From positions 245,742 to 309,741 of the forward strand of contig NZ_RXHS01000004.1 in the NCBI RefSeq assembly GCF_004138125.1: a DNA stretch of 64,000 nt, in the 5' to 3' direction. A program made the translations under genes and the position numbers. The stretch comes from Seramator thermalis. Lineage in GTDB: Bacteria; Bacteroidota; Bacteroidia; Bacteroidales; Dysgonomonadaceae. This document shows, piece after piece, positions 54,774-64,000 of the stretch. How positions within the stretch are numbered: the stretch's first letter is position 1; each line of letters opens with the position of its first letter. The notes beneath the pieces were generated by a model. It was given only the letters and a program-made list of their open reading frames with translations, ran no database searches and was not told the origin of the DNA.

Positions 54774-55627
54774 AGAAAATTGTCAATAACCCGCATTTAA
54801 CGGCGATAGAACGAACTTCAATGTCTTTCCCAACCCGCTGGTTGAAACAGAATAATCTGCTGAAAGGTGAAATTCTGGATTTCGGTTGCGGGTTTGGATT
54901 TGATACAGACCAACTCAAAGAACAAGGATTCAATATTGTAGGTTATGACAATTATTATCGACCGGATTATCCCGAAAATCGCTTTGATACAATAATTTGC
55001 AACTATGTACTCAACGTGTTGGAGCCGAACGAGCAAGCTGAAGTTTTGATGTCTGTTTCCGAGTTGCTTAAGCCGACCGGGAAAGCCTACTTTGCCGTTA
55101 GGCGTGATTTGAAAAGTGAAGGCTTTCGAATGCATTATGTGCACAAACAGCCCACTTATCAAAGCAATGTTATTCTTCCTTACAAAAGCATATTTTCTAA
55201 CGAAAATTGCGAAATTTACGAATACCAACACTACAACCAAATAATCAGGGAAAACAAAAATTGCCCTTTCTGCAATCTTGCCTCAAAAGTGGAACTGATA
55301 AGCGAAACGGCAACAACAATGGCATTTTCAGACAGTTATCCGGTAAGTCCCGGGCACACATTGATTGTACCCAAACGACATATTGCCAATTACTTTGAAC
55401 TCACAATTCACGAACAGCGTGCTTTATGGTTGGTTGTAAACCGCTGTAAAATGCTTATTCAAAAACGGTTCAACCCGGATGGCTTTAATGTAGGTATAAA
55501 CGTTGGTGAAGCGGCTGGACAAAGCATTTTTCACGTTCATATTCACCTGATACCTCGCTACAAAGGCGATGTTGAAAATCCGAGAGGCGGAGTAAGAGGA
55601 GTGATACCGAGTAAACAGAATTATTGA
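54770..55627 (+). CDS. Bifunctional class I SAM methyltransferase/HIT domain protein
   Basis: A 285-residue fusion. Residues 1-150 carry a small class I methyltransferase fold (SAM motif ILDFGCGFGFD at 36-44, acidic VGYDNYY next, then TIICNYVLNVLEP). Residues 168-285 are a complete HIT domain beginning at CPFCNL, with SPGHTLIVPKRH and the active triad HVHIH (His255, His257, His259). HIT proteins hydrolyse or transfer nucleoside phosphates. The methyltransferase lacks the NPPY-type motif of adenine DNA methylases, so it is not an obvious restriction methylase. Start at ATG 54770, overlapping the HNH stop; an upstream TTG at 54749 is less likely. Confidence 0.82.
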   Translation: MKKIVNNPHLTAIERTSMSFPTRWLKQNNLLKGEILDFGCGFGFDTDQLKEQGFNIVGYDNYYRPDYPENRFDTIICNYVLNVLEPNEQAEVLMSVSELLKPTGKAYFAVRRDLKSEGFRMHYVHKQPTYQSNVILPYKSIFSNENCEIYEYQHYNQIIRENKNCPFCNLASKVELISETATTMAFSDSYPVSPGHTLIVPKRHIANYFELTIHEQRALWLVVNRCKMLIQKRFNPDGFNVGINVGEAAGQSIFHVHIHLIPRYKGDVENPRGGVRGVIPSKQNY

Positions 55628-55737
55628 ATATATCAAGTAATTTTGTTTTGGCTAAGCGGCAAATACAGTTATTGTTTCTATTTGATTATATAGTATATTA
55701 CTTGAGATCACATGAATTTTTTCTATTATTATATGGA

Positions 55738-58344
55738 ATGGAAGATATTTTTCAGAAAATAGAAAATGTTTTTGCTAAGCATAAGCTAATTGGGAATAAA
55801 GATTTTTCCGAAGATGAATATGCTTTTATGGTCGATTATGTTAGTGAGCTGACTGATCCTTTCGACAAAGATTCATACAAACTTATATTTACTACACTTG
55901 TCGAAATAGCAAAGAGATGGAAAGATGCAGACATAGTAGAAGAAAGTGATGAGAATCTCGGTTTTTGGAATTTTATTTTCAAAACATTGACAGGAAAAGA
56001 AGAATTTAACCAAAAATTATATAGTGCATTCATTAATGTTATATCAGAGATGGATGCACTAAACAATATCCCAATAGTCAAAACAGGGAAAAAATATTAT
56101 GCAACCCTGATGATGCACTCATTCACTCCCAAAAACAGCATATTTTCGTTTTTTGAACTTTGTTATAATGTTTTCAAAAAAGATTTGGATTTCGGTTTTA
56201 CTAATGATGACGAATGGATTTGCGAAAAGGTAGCAAGCGAAATGAGAACTGTTTTAGGCGGCGGATACCATGAAGATAAAAAAGTCTCTATTGGGTCAAG
56301 TGCATATTCCATAAAAATTGGTTTGAGATCGTTTGCATTGGACAATAATTTGTCTGAGGACTTTATTGAATTTATAAAAGACACATTTTATCAAATCAAT
56401 AAACTTTTCAATCGAGAGAAAATTAGTGAAGAAAATAGATTAAGGCGATATATTGTTGAATGGTGGGAAAACAAAAAACAAACTGAAAAGGCATTCAACG
56501 ATCAAAACCAGAAAAAAAGGATATCGACAGTTTCAAAACGTAATATTGGTGCAAAATATATTAGAAATAATGATAAAGTTTTTCTCTGCATTCCTTCTAT
56601 AAGATTGGATGATAGCAACAACATCATGAGGCTTTCAGTTTATGTAAATGGAAAGCTGAGTTATTCTGAAGAAATGAGGACCAAACGAGGGGAATTAGTA
56701 ATTGCTACCAAGTCCATAGAGCTTGAACTGAATGAATTATTGAAATATTCAAATGAAATAAATTTAAAAGTTGAAATTCAGGAAAATGGAATAATTATCT
56801 TTGATTCGGAAAAGGGAAAAACAACTTCATTGTACAGAGAATTTATTTTGTTCGAGGATGAAAAAGAAGTTGAAAGTCAATTCAATATACCAACTAACTA
56901 TTTTGTTTATTCGAAAAACATTGATGGTCTGAAAAACACGCCACAAGATCTGACAACTTATGGCACTAATATTTATAATATTTATCCTACTGTAGGCGAA
57001 AGCTTGACAGGTAAAACACGACAAGTGTTTTTTGTTGATAAAGCAAAAGTTGCCAAAAGTTCCAATACTGTTTGTTTAGTTGGAAATTTACATGATATTG
57101 AATGGGTTTTAGACGAATTTCATTGCTTTGTTTATAAAGACAGCGTAAAATTAATTGTTCCTGAAAATTCAAACCTGAAAGCATTAGAACTGAAAATAGA
57201 TAACAAACCTTATAAATTAGATGCGCTTGATTATGTGCAATTGGAAAACAATGCTTATATGTTCGAACTATTAAAGTTGGGATTATTAAAACCTAATGAA
57301 CCAACTGAAATTTCTTTATATTCTTACGAAAAAGAAGAAAGAGTCTTAACCGAAATGCTGATAGTTCTTCCTACTCTTCAAATAAAATTCAGCAAATCTA
57401 TATTTTATGGAAATTCTGAAAGGAAAATTACAGTTTGCAACGACGAAATAAACGATGATTTTTCGTGGAACAATCAAGATAAAGAAATAAAATGCCCCCT
57501 TAAAGATGGGATTCTTTTGATTAAAATTCCATATTTAAAATGGCAAATTGGAAAAAATGGATGGAATAATGAACCGATTAACAGAAAATTATGGTATAAG
57601 GATTTTATACAAAATGGTGATTTATTAGAAATTGACAATCCATTAGAAAATGAAGTAATAAAAGTGTTTTATGAAATAGAAAACCATATCGTCGAAATCC
57701 CAATAAATCAAAGCGGGAAGTTTGAAATAGGGCGAGTAATTTATGCAAATCAAGGCAAAAAAGATATTACTGTCTATTGTACAAATGAGACAACAAAATA
57801 CAACCTTTTTACCATTAGCACGAAAGAACATTTTATAGAAAATCCATTGAGATATCACAATGGTACAGTAATTTGGGATGTTGAAAATACTTTTGTTGGC
57901 GATAAAGACAACGATTTTTTTATCATTGCAAAAGCTAATGGGAAAGACAAGAAGAGTATAAGAAAAAAGGTTGGTTCAACGAATGCTGTGTTTGGCAATT
58001 TTGACGAAGATGTGTATGAAATCATTGTCAAAATCAAGGATAAAAATATTTTTTCTAAAGAAGAAATATATGATGTAATCTACGAAAATATATTGCTAAT
58101 TGGTAAAGGAAAAAGACTAATCACTTATTTGAAAGAATATAATATAGGCTTAAAAACTATTATTCCATTTCTTGAACAGAAAGGTTTTTCACCTGTTGGA
58201 GGAATTAATATTAACTCTAGAGTATCCATAAATTACATTTCTGGAATTGAAATATATCTTTCAAATATTGACAAAAAAAACAAAAAGAAATATGAAGAAC
58301 ATATTCAAAAGAAGTATAATAAGAAATGTAGAAAAAGACGATGA
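55738..58344 (+). CDS. Large protein of unknown fold, candidate DruH-like component
   Basis: An 868-residue soluble protein with no signal peptide, membrane helix or catalytic motif that I recognise. The first 270 residues are helical (ENVFAKHKLIGNKDFSEDEY, FWNFIFKTLTGKEEFN); the rest is rich in beta strands and aromatic residues, resembling several beta-sandwich domains in series, with a basic tail (KKNKKKYEEHIQKK). Position directly before a DUF1998 helicase, with a 32-base gap, and its size match DruH of Druantia type III. Similarity to known DruH sequences has not been tested. The frame opens earlier with TTG at 55624, overlapping the previous gene, but the added 38 residues look non-native and ATG 55738 is preferred. 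Confidence 0.6.
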   Translation: MEDIFQKIENVFAKHKLIGNKDFSEDEYAFMVDYVSELTDPFDKDSYKLIFTTLVEIAKRWKDADIVEESDENLGFWNFIFKTLTGKEEFNQKLYSAFINVISEMDALNNIPIVKTGKKYYATLMMHSFTPKNSIFSFFELCYNVFKKDLDFGFTNDDEWICEKVASEMRTVLGGGYHEDKKVSIGSSAYSIKIGLRSFALDNNLSEDFIEFIKDTFYQINKLFNREKISEENRLRRYIVEWWENKKQTEKAFNDQNQKKRISTVSKRNIGAKYIRNNDKVFLCIPSIRLDDSNNIMRLSVYVNGKLSYSEEMRTKRGELVIATKSIELELNELLKYSNEINLKVEIQENGIIIFDSEKGKTTSLYREFILFEDEKEVESQFNIPTNYFVYSKNIDGLKNTPQDLTTYGTNIYNIYPTVGESLTGKTRQVFFVDKAKVAKSSNTVCLVGNLHDIEWVLDEFHCFVYKDSVKLIVPENSNLKALELKIDNKPYKLDALDYVQLENNAYMFELLKLGLLKPNEPTEISLYSYEKEERVLTEMLIVLPTLQIKFSKSIFYGNSERKITVCNDEINDDFSWNNQDKEIKCPLKDGILLIKIPYLKWQIGKNGWNNEPINRKLWYKDFIQNGDLLEIDNPLENEVIKVFYEIENHIVEIPINQSGKFEIGRVIYANQGKKDITVYCTNETTKYNLFTISTKEHFIENPLRYHNGTVIWDVENTFVGDKDNDFFIIAKANGKDKKSIRKKVGSTNAVFGNFDEDVYEIIVKIKDKNIFSKEEIYDVIYENILLIGKGKRLITYLKEYNIGLKTIIPFLEQKGFSPVGGININSRVSINYISGIEIYLSNIDKKNKKKYEEHIQKKYNKKCRKRR

Positions 58345-58376
58345 ATTAATTGACATTAAACTGATAATAAGAAAGT

Positions 58377-61300
58377 ATGTTTAATCCTGCAAAAGCGGCA
58401 GATGAAATTAAAAAGGAATATATAGGTTACATTAGTACCACATTCCATTTCCGCAATCAAAATCTGCAAAATAAATTTGTGGAAGAATTGGAGAGAACGG
58501 TTTCCAAGGGTCCTTTTATTGAAATAAAAGATTCTTTCAAATCGGGAAAATCAATCGAACAAATGATTGATGAAGGCAAATTGTCACCACTTTTCAAAGA
58601 ATTAGAAAAAAATAAAAAACATCCACCAGAATTACGCATTTCTCAACCTTTATATTTGCACCAAGAGATAGCTATAGAGAAGATTGTTGCAGGTAGAAAT
58701 GTTGTTGTGTCAACAGGTACGGGTAGCGGAAAAACCTATTGTTTTATAATACCCGTTATTAATGAATTGCTCAGAGAAAAAGAACAAAACAAACTTAATG
58801 ACGGCGTGAGAGCGATTTTTATTTATCCGATGAACGCATTGGCAAACGACCAAATAAAAGGGTTGCGAAAAATTTTGATGGCTTATCCTGACATTCGTTT
58901 TGGAGTTTATAATGGTGGTACAGAAAATAATGAAAATGATGCCATAAAACTATACGAAACAATGTACGCTAATGAGGAATACCCTGAATTACGAAAAAAA
59001 TTACCCAATGAGGAGCTTTCTCGTGATGAAATGAAAAAAAGGCCACCTCATATTCTTTTCACAAATTACGCGATGTTGGAACACATGCTCTTCCGTCCAG
59101 GAGATGATACAATTTTCACAAACTCTAATTTCAAATTTGTAGTATTGGACGAAGCTCACGTTTATTCCGGTGCAACAGGAATAGAGACAGCGTTTTTAAT
59201 GGGTAGATTAAAAGGGAGAATAAACGGCGAAAGAAAACCGCAATTTATTTTAACTTCTGCAACTTTGGGTGATGGAAGCCAAACAAGCAATAAAAGCGTT
59301 GTTGAATTTGCTGAGAGATTGACAGGTTGCAAATTCACAACGGACGACATAATAACTGCATACCGAGATAATTCTCAAAAGTCAGAACAAACTTACAAGT
59401 TCCCAACTCAATTATTTATCGATTTGGCAAATGAAGAAAAGTTTCTTGAAGATGTTTTGAAAACATACAATCTCAATATTCCCTATTCGCAAGAAAAAGA
59501 AAGAGAAATATTATACGATATTGTTTCTGTTTCTGACTTGTATGAGAAAATGCGTAAATTAGGTAATTTGCTCACGCTAGCTAATTTTGCTGAATATCTT
59601 GGGATTACTCCACAACAAGCAGTCGCATTTGTCGCTCTATGTGCTAAAGCACTCAAGAATGGCAAACCGTTAGTTGATATTCGGTATCATTATTTTCTTA
59701 AAGCATTAGATGGTTGTTATTTAGCCTTGGATTATGAAAATAGTTTGTCGTTAGTCCGAAAAGATTATTACAAGGTGGAGGATTACAGTAACGAACAGAA
59801 AATGTTTGAAATTGCTGTTTGTGAAGATTGCGGTGAAATTGCGATCGTTGGAAACATTGTTAATGATAAATTGGTTAGAGCTAGCGGGTTCGACGATAAA
59901 AATTTCTATCAAGTTTATTTTGGCGAAGAACAATTGTTATATGAAGAAGATGAAGAAGAAGGTGATGAAAAAAATAAGAAGAAAAAAGACGAGGTAGTAT
60001 ATTACTTATGTAAGAACTGCGGTGCAATAGTAGCAGAAGACGAGGCACATAATAATTGGTGTACTTGTGGAAATACACAAAAAATAAGACTCACAAAATT
60101 GAGAAATGATAAATGCCTTAATTGTAACGGAACTTTGAGGCGGTTTAATCTCGGTTACGATGCTGCAACAGGTGTTATTGCAACCTCTCTTTACGAACAA
60201 ATACCTGAATACACTATTACTTTTGAGGAAAACGCAGAAAAACAAGCAACAAAAAATCCATTTTTACTACAAACCGAAAAGAAAAAAACCAAATCAAAAA
60301 CAGGCAGACAATTTTTAGTATTTTCAGATAGTCGACAAGGTGCAGCAAAGTTTGCTTGCTATTTAAGTGATTCTTATAAGGAATTTTTACGTCGGCGAGG
60401 TATTTGGAATGTTGCAACGCAAGAAGAGAAAAAATATTTTGAAGGTCTTAACATTAGTGACTTTGTGAGCTTACTTGAGAACTATTTTTCAAATCTAAAA
60501 TTATTTCGCAAAAGTAATTCCGATAATGCAGAATCTTCAATGGTAGAAAATCGCCGCAATGCTTGGGTTGCTGTTTTAAACGAGTTATATAACTATAAGC
60601 GTGATACGTCTTTAGTTTCCTTGGGCAAAATCTCATTTGAATACTTGGGAAATAGTGATAATATTGTTGATGTGGTTGTCAATAATTATAAACTTTCAAA
60701 AGAAGATGCAAAGAATTTCCTAAACTATCTTGCTTTTGAGATTGTGCGCTCAGCCGCTATTATTACTGATAATAAGAACGATATAAATGATAGCGATAGA
60801 GATTATTTGTATTTTACTCCTGTTCAAAAAGTTGTAACTAAATACAAAGACAACACTTTATATGGTTCCCAAGGATTTTTGCCTACACCATACACATTGA
60901 AAAGCGGTGAAAAAAAATATTATCGTTCCAATAAATTGACGATTACTAAAAGAGTACTCAATTTAGAAGATGATAAAGCGATAGAATTTTTAGGCTATTA
61001 TTGGGACTATTTGGTTTCAGACAGCAACAACTACAAACTTGAAACCGAGGACGGGAAAGGTTATTTTGTGCCTGCAAGATTTTTCAGCGCTAAATTTGGT
61101 AAAACGGCAAAACTCTGGAAATGTAAAAAATGTGGAAAAGTAACTCAATTTAATATCGGAAATAACTGTATCCAAATCGGTTGTGACGGAAAATTGGAGA
61201 GATTAGATTCTGAAGAATTTTGCAAAGATAATTATTATGCAATGCTTTACCAAAGCAATAAAATGTCGCCTTTGTTTGTAAAAGAACATACCGCACAACT

Positions 61301-63176
61301 CTCTAAAAAAGAGGCATTAGATTATCAGCAGCAATTTATTCGTAAAGAAATAAACGCATTATCCTGTTCTACAACTTTTGAAATGGGAGTAGATGTCGGC
61401 GATCTGGAAACGGTATTCTTACGCAACATTCCACCGCTCGCTTCCAACTATGCTCAAAGAGTTGGTCGTGCAGGCAGAAGTATCAATGCAGCTGCTTTTG
61501 CCTTAACTTTTGCACGATTAAGTTCGCACGATTTTACATTTTTCGACAATCCAAAAGAAATGATAAATGGAAAAATTTCTCCACCAAACTTCACTTTGGA
61601 TAATGAAAAGATACTAAAACGACACATTTATGCGGTTGCATTAAGTTTGTATCTACGAATGAACCCCGATTTATATTCAGGAAATAATGCAAAAGCATTT
61701 ATTAACGACAAAGGCTACCAAGGTTTTATAGAATGGCTGAATTCAGAGCCGCAAGAATTATCCGATTTATTAAGAAACTCAATATCAATCACCAATGAGC
61801 AACTAAAAGAAAAATATATAAACAGTTTCGATTGGCTCGAAGAATTTTGTGGCGAGCAAGGTATATTTAAAAAAATAATCAATGAATTTGAAACAAATGT
61901 TGATTATTTGAAGAAAGAATATGAAAAAGCGATGCGAACAAGAGATGAAAAAACGGCTTCGGTTTTTAGTCGTAACTTAGAACGGTATCAAAAAAATGAT
62001 TTAATAGATTTTCTTGTTCGTGGAAATATTCTACCCAAATATGGTTTTCCGATTGATTCAGTAGAATTGACTCAAAACATTGCTTCAAACTATTTCAAAT
62101 CACTGAATTTAAGTCGCGATCTATCAGTCGCCATTGCAGAATATGCGCCTTCTGGAGAGGTTGTTGCAGATGGTTGGCTATACACAAGTCGCTATATTAG
62201 AAAGCCTATAGTAAATAAAACAGAACTTAGCGATTTTGAAACAGCGTATCTTGCGAAATGCCCAGAATGTGATAATATTAACTTTTCAAATATGCCGATT
62301 GGAATTGATGGTAAAGAATGTGCCATTTGCGGACATATCTTGAAATCCAGAGATTTTTACAAGAGTATCGAGCCGAGAGCCGGCTTTATTGCTGAAGAAC
62401 AACCAAAACCTGTTCCGCTAACTTCACAAGAACGAAAATACAAAACAGAAGCAATTTATATAGGAGATAAAGATGCATATCCAATAAATAAATACAATTA
62501 TCAATTTGACAATGTCAAATTGGAAGTTGAATCGACCGCAAATGATTCATTGGTAGTTAAATCTACTGATTTTTTCTATGTCTGCCCGAAATGCGGGTAT
62601 TCTATTGCAAGTGATGAAACAAGCAAGTTGAAAGATTATGAAGATTATCATATAGACGTTTCAAAAATCGAACGATTGAGAAATACAAAGAATAGACATA
62701 AAAATCCTTTTGGAAAAGGAACTTGCAGTAATGTTGCTTTATCAAAATATTGCTTACACCACGAATTTAAAACTGATGTGGCAAAAATTACTTTCTGTTG
62801 TGATACTTCTGACAATGCAACAATGCTGTCGGTAATGTATGCTCTACTAAACTCTTTTGCAAACGAACTAAATATCGAAAGACGAGATATTAAGGCTTGT
62901 TTGACATATAAGTTAACAAGCGGAAGGCTGGAACATAAAATTATTATTTATGATGCAGTTCCTGGTGGTGCAGGACATTCCAGACGACTTGTTACTCAAG
63001 ATGGACAAGTTTTGCAAGCAGTAATCAAAAGAGCAATAAAGTTATTAGAAACCTGCGAGTGCGACCCGTCATGTTACAGATGTTTGAGAAGCTACGAAAA
63101 TCAGAAAATTCACGAAATTCTTAACAGAAAAAAAGCGTTGTCATTTTTGAAACAATTAGTTAAACTGGGAAATTAG
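58377..63176 (+). CDS. DEAH-box helicase with C-terminal DUF1998 domain, candidate DruE-like
   Basis: Superfamily 2 helicase of 1599 residues. N-terminal RecA domain: Walker A STGTGSGKT (112-120), motif Ia YPMNALANDQ, DEAH at 258-261, TSAT at 293-296. Helicase C domain: FLVFSDSRQGAAKFACYL (motif IV region), CSTTFEMGVDVGDLETVF and motif VI QRVGRAGR near 1027. Between and after these are several zinc-type Cys pairs (CEDCGE, CKNCGA, CLNCNG, CKKCGK, CPECDN, CPKCGY). The C-terminus is a DUF1998 module with YDAVPGGAGHSRR and the cluster CECDPSCYRCLRSYENQ at about 1560-1576. This layout is shared by MrfA-type repair helicases, DISARM DrmA/DrmB and DruE; the size and single-partner context fit DruE best. 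Confidence 0.85.
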   Translation: MFNPAKAADEIKKEYIGYISTTFHFRNQNLQNKFVEELERTVSKGPFIEIKDSFKSGKSIEQMIDEGKLSPLFKELEKNKKHPPELRISQPLYLHQEIAIEKIVAGRNVVVSTGTGSGKTYCFIIPVINELLREKEQNKLNDGVRAIFIYPMNALANDQIKGLRKILMAYPDIRFGVYNGGTENNENDAIKLYETMYANEEYPELRKKLPNEELSRDEMKKRPPHILFTNYAMLEHMLFRPGDDTIFTNSNFKFVVLDEAHVYSGATGIETAFLMGRLKGRINGERKPQFILTSATLGDGSQTSNKSVVEFAERLTGCKFTTDDIITAYRDNSQKSEQTYKFPTQLFIDLANEEKFLEDVLKTYNLNIPYSQEKEREILYDIVSVSDLYEKMRKLGNLLTLANFAEYLGITPQQAVAFVALCAKALKNGKPLVDIRYHYFLKALDGCYLALDYENSLSLVRKDYYKVEDYSNEQKMFEIAVCEDCGEIAIVGNIVNDKLVRASGFDDKNFYQVYFGEEQLLYEEDEEEGDEKNKKKKDEVVYYLCKNCGAIVAEDEAHNNWCTCGNTQKIRLTKLRNDKCLNCNGTLRRFNLGYDAATGVIATSLYEQIPEYTITFEENAEKQATKNPFLLQTEKKKTKSKTGRQFLVFSDSRQGAAKFACYLSDSYKEFLRRRGIWNVATQEEKKYFEGLNISDFVSLLENYFSNLKLFRKSNSDNAESSMVENRRNAWVAVLNELYNYKRDTSLVSLGKISFEYLGNSDNIVDVVVNNYKLSKEDAKNFLNYLAFEIVRSAAIITDNKNDINDSDRDYLYFTPVQKVVTKYKDNTLYGSQGFLPTPYTLKSGEKKYYRSNKLTITKRVLNLEDDKAIEFLGYYWDYLVSDSNNYKLETEDGKGYFVPARFFSAKFGKTAKLWKCKKCGKVTQFNIGNNCIQIGCDGKLERLDSEEFCKDNYYAMLYQSNKMSPLFVKEHTAQLSKKEALDYQQQFIRKEINALSCSTTFEMGVDVGDLETVFLRNIPPLASNYAQRVGRAGRSINAAAFALTFARLSSHDFTFFDNPKEMINGKISPPNFTLDNEKILKRHIYAVALSLYLRMNPDLYSGNNAKAFINDKGYQGFIEWLNSEPQELSDLLRNSISITNEQLKEKYINSFDWLEEFCGEQGIFKKIINEFETNVDYLKKEYEKAMRTRDEKTASVFSRNLERYQKNDLIDFLVRGNILPKYGFPIDSVELTQNIASNYFKSLNLSRDLSVAIAEYAPSGEVVADGWLYTSRYIRKPIVNKTELSDFETAYLAKCPECDNINFSNMPIGIDGKECAICGHILKSRDFYKSIEPRAGFIAEEQPKPVPLTSQERKYKTEAIYIGDKDAYPINKYNYQFDNVKLEVESTANDSLVVKSTDFFYVCPKCGYSIASDETSKLKDYEDYHIDVSKIERLRNTKNRHKNPFGKGTCSNVALSKYCLHHEFKTDVAKITFCCDTSDNATMLSVMYALLNSFANELNIERRDIKACLTYKLTSGRLEHKIIIYDAVPGGAGHSRRLVTQDGQVLQAVIKRAIKLLETCECDPSCYRCLRSYENQKIHEILNRKKALSFLKQLVKLGN

Positions 63177-63321
63177 AATAGTTATATTATAATCTAACTT
63201 ATACACTTGGTCATCAAAACATAGAATACAAATCCATTTTGAAAGACAAATTATTCTTGAAACTTGTTTCCATGGCATTGTTATAGACTGATTTTCAGAA
63301 GAAGAATTTCAATAATTACGT

Positions 63322-63410
63322 CTGAACGACAGGCAGATAAAAGCCATGATGTATGTCAAAGAAAAGGACGTATTACCAATAGCGAATATCAAAAATTGAA
63401 TGAAATTTAG
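63322..63410 (+). pseudogene. Remnant of a winged-helix C-terminus (AlbA_2/RecG-type regulator)
   Basis: Two adjacent frames give LNDRQIKAMMYVKEK and, after a one-base shift, GRITNSEYQKLNEI. Together they look like the C-terminal winged helix of ATP-binding AlbA_2-type or RecG-like transcriptional regulators from Bacteroidetes. The next codon is a stop. No upstream part of such a gene is present, so this is a fragment. Confidence 0.45.
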
Positions 63411-63452
63411 GCGATCTTCAAACAAAACACTATGGATCAACCCAAACTGGAT

Positions 63453-63920
63453 AATCCGGAGCATGCCCACCCACTTTTCGGACACAATCCGGTGATTTAA
63501 GAAGATAGAAAATTCTTCGATAATCACCCATTTTGTCACATATCCCATATAAATGGCTTACATATTGTAAAAAAAGAGAGCAAAAAAAAGGGAATACAAG
63601 GCGTCGAGCCAACGATTCCGGCGCATATGCACCCAACAATGCAAGGTAGTGGAAAAATACATACTATTCCGGAGCATATGCACCCATTTTCCCGAGTCTA
63701 ACATGCTTCTAAAAAGTATATTACGTTTTTTCTTTTTCCCTTTTCAGCTCCGTGCCGATTCCGGCGCATACCCACCCGCTTGTTGATTCTTTTTCATAAG
63801 ATTGTGTGATATTTCAATTAATCACATAATCGTATGGCAGGAATAATAATTAACATGAGTAAGGTAAAACAAGTGGATATTCCGGTGATGTTGACCCCTC
63901 GTTCCGGTGATATTGACCCC
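63453..63920 (+). mobile_element. Series of about 20-bp repeats resembling IS21-family ends
   Basis: Six related units lie at 63453, 63615, 63666, 63758, 63879 and 63901. The first four share the core ATTCCGGMGCATATGCACCC with variations; the last two read ATTCCGGTGATGTTGACCCC and GTTCCGGTGATATTGACCCC, 22 bases apart. Multiple short repeats of this TTCCGG...GACCCC type are the terminal transposase-binding sites of IS21-type elements. The first four would be older or partial ends and the last two the end of an element continuing beyond the window. No transposase is visible here. Confidence 0.5.
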
Positions 63921-64000
63921 TCTTGATGGTTTTATTTCAAAGAACGAAGGAATCTGACAAAATTACATTTTTTTTCTCAGGTTGGATCCTTTTAACTCTA

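Noticed and set aside
54770..55627. DNA adenine methylase of a restriction-modification system
   Set aside because: The SAM domain lacks the NPPY-type motif and is fused to a HIT domain; classical restriction-modification is not supported.
58377..63176. DISARM system
   Set aside because: DISARM separates the helicase (DrmA) and the DUF1998 protein (DrmB) and adds a PLD protein and a DNA methylase; here helicase and DUF1998 are in one protein and no PLD gene is seen.

Overview
The window comes from a member of the Bacteroidota, most likely order Bacteroidales. The evidence is a SusC/SusD polysaccharide-utilisation locus with a hybrid two-component regulator, a complete type IX secretion core (porP-gldK-gldL-gldM-gldN), lipoproteins with short lipoboxes, and several TAnnTTTG-type -7 promoter elements. 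The species cannot be named from this sequence.

Layout. 0.6-9.1 kb: housekeeping genes (ndk, an M23/LysM peptidase, a DUF1599 protein, a DoxX/MauE-like membrane protein, tpiA, a SPOR protein, folE, typA on the minus strand, and a protein with two TonB C-terminal domains). 9.2-32.5 kb, minus strand: a glycan-utilisation locus with SusC, SusD, two paralogous GH43 proteins, GH127, GH92, GH2, a GH5-like enzyme, a GH93/sialidase-like propeller, GH105, an arabinanase-type GH43, an aldose epimerase and a 1337-residue hybrid sensor/AraC regulator. The enzyme set points to arabinose-rich, pectin-type glycans. A 3'-terminal remnant of a DUF4965-type gene lies inside it. 32.9-35.0 kb: a five-repeat DUF349 protein. 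36.3-42.6 kb: the type IX secretion/gliding core. 45.5-49.6 kb: an NAD-dependent epimerase, dapB, lepB and wbqC.

The gaps around the secretion and lepB blocks (35.2-36.2, 41.4, 42.6-45.3 and 49.6-52.2 kb) hold dispersed non-coding repeats. I separate four families: A, about 330-360 bp made of successive short hairpins; B, about 100 bp; C, a MITE-like foldback of about 140 bp; and D, about 410 bp and nearly identical in two copies. Three A copies form a tandem array with a period of 377-378 bp. One C element sits between gldM and gldN.

From 52.2 kb the sequence looks acquired: a decayed DUF3987-type mobile-element replication gene, then a visibly A+T-rich plus-strand operon at 53.4-63.2 kb. 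It encodes an HNH nuclease, a methyltransferase-HIT fusion, an 868-residue protein of unknown fold and a 1599-residue DEAH helicase with a C-terminal DUF1998 zinc module. The last two have the size and order of a Druantia type III (DruH-DruE) anti-phage system. The upstream nuclease and methyltransferase-HIT genes may make it an extended, possibly undescribed variant, and this is the main candidate for a novel system here. The right edge carries a regulator remnant and a series of about 20-bp repeats resembling IS21-family ends.
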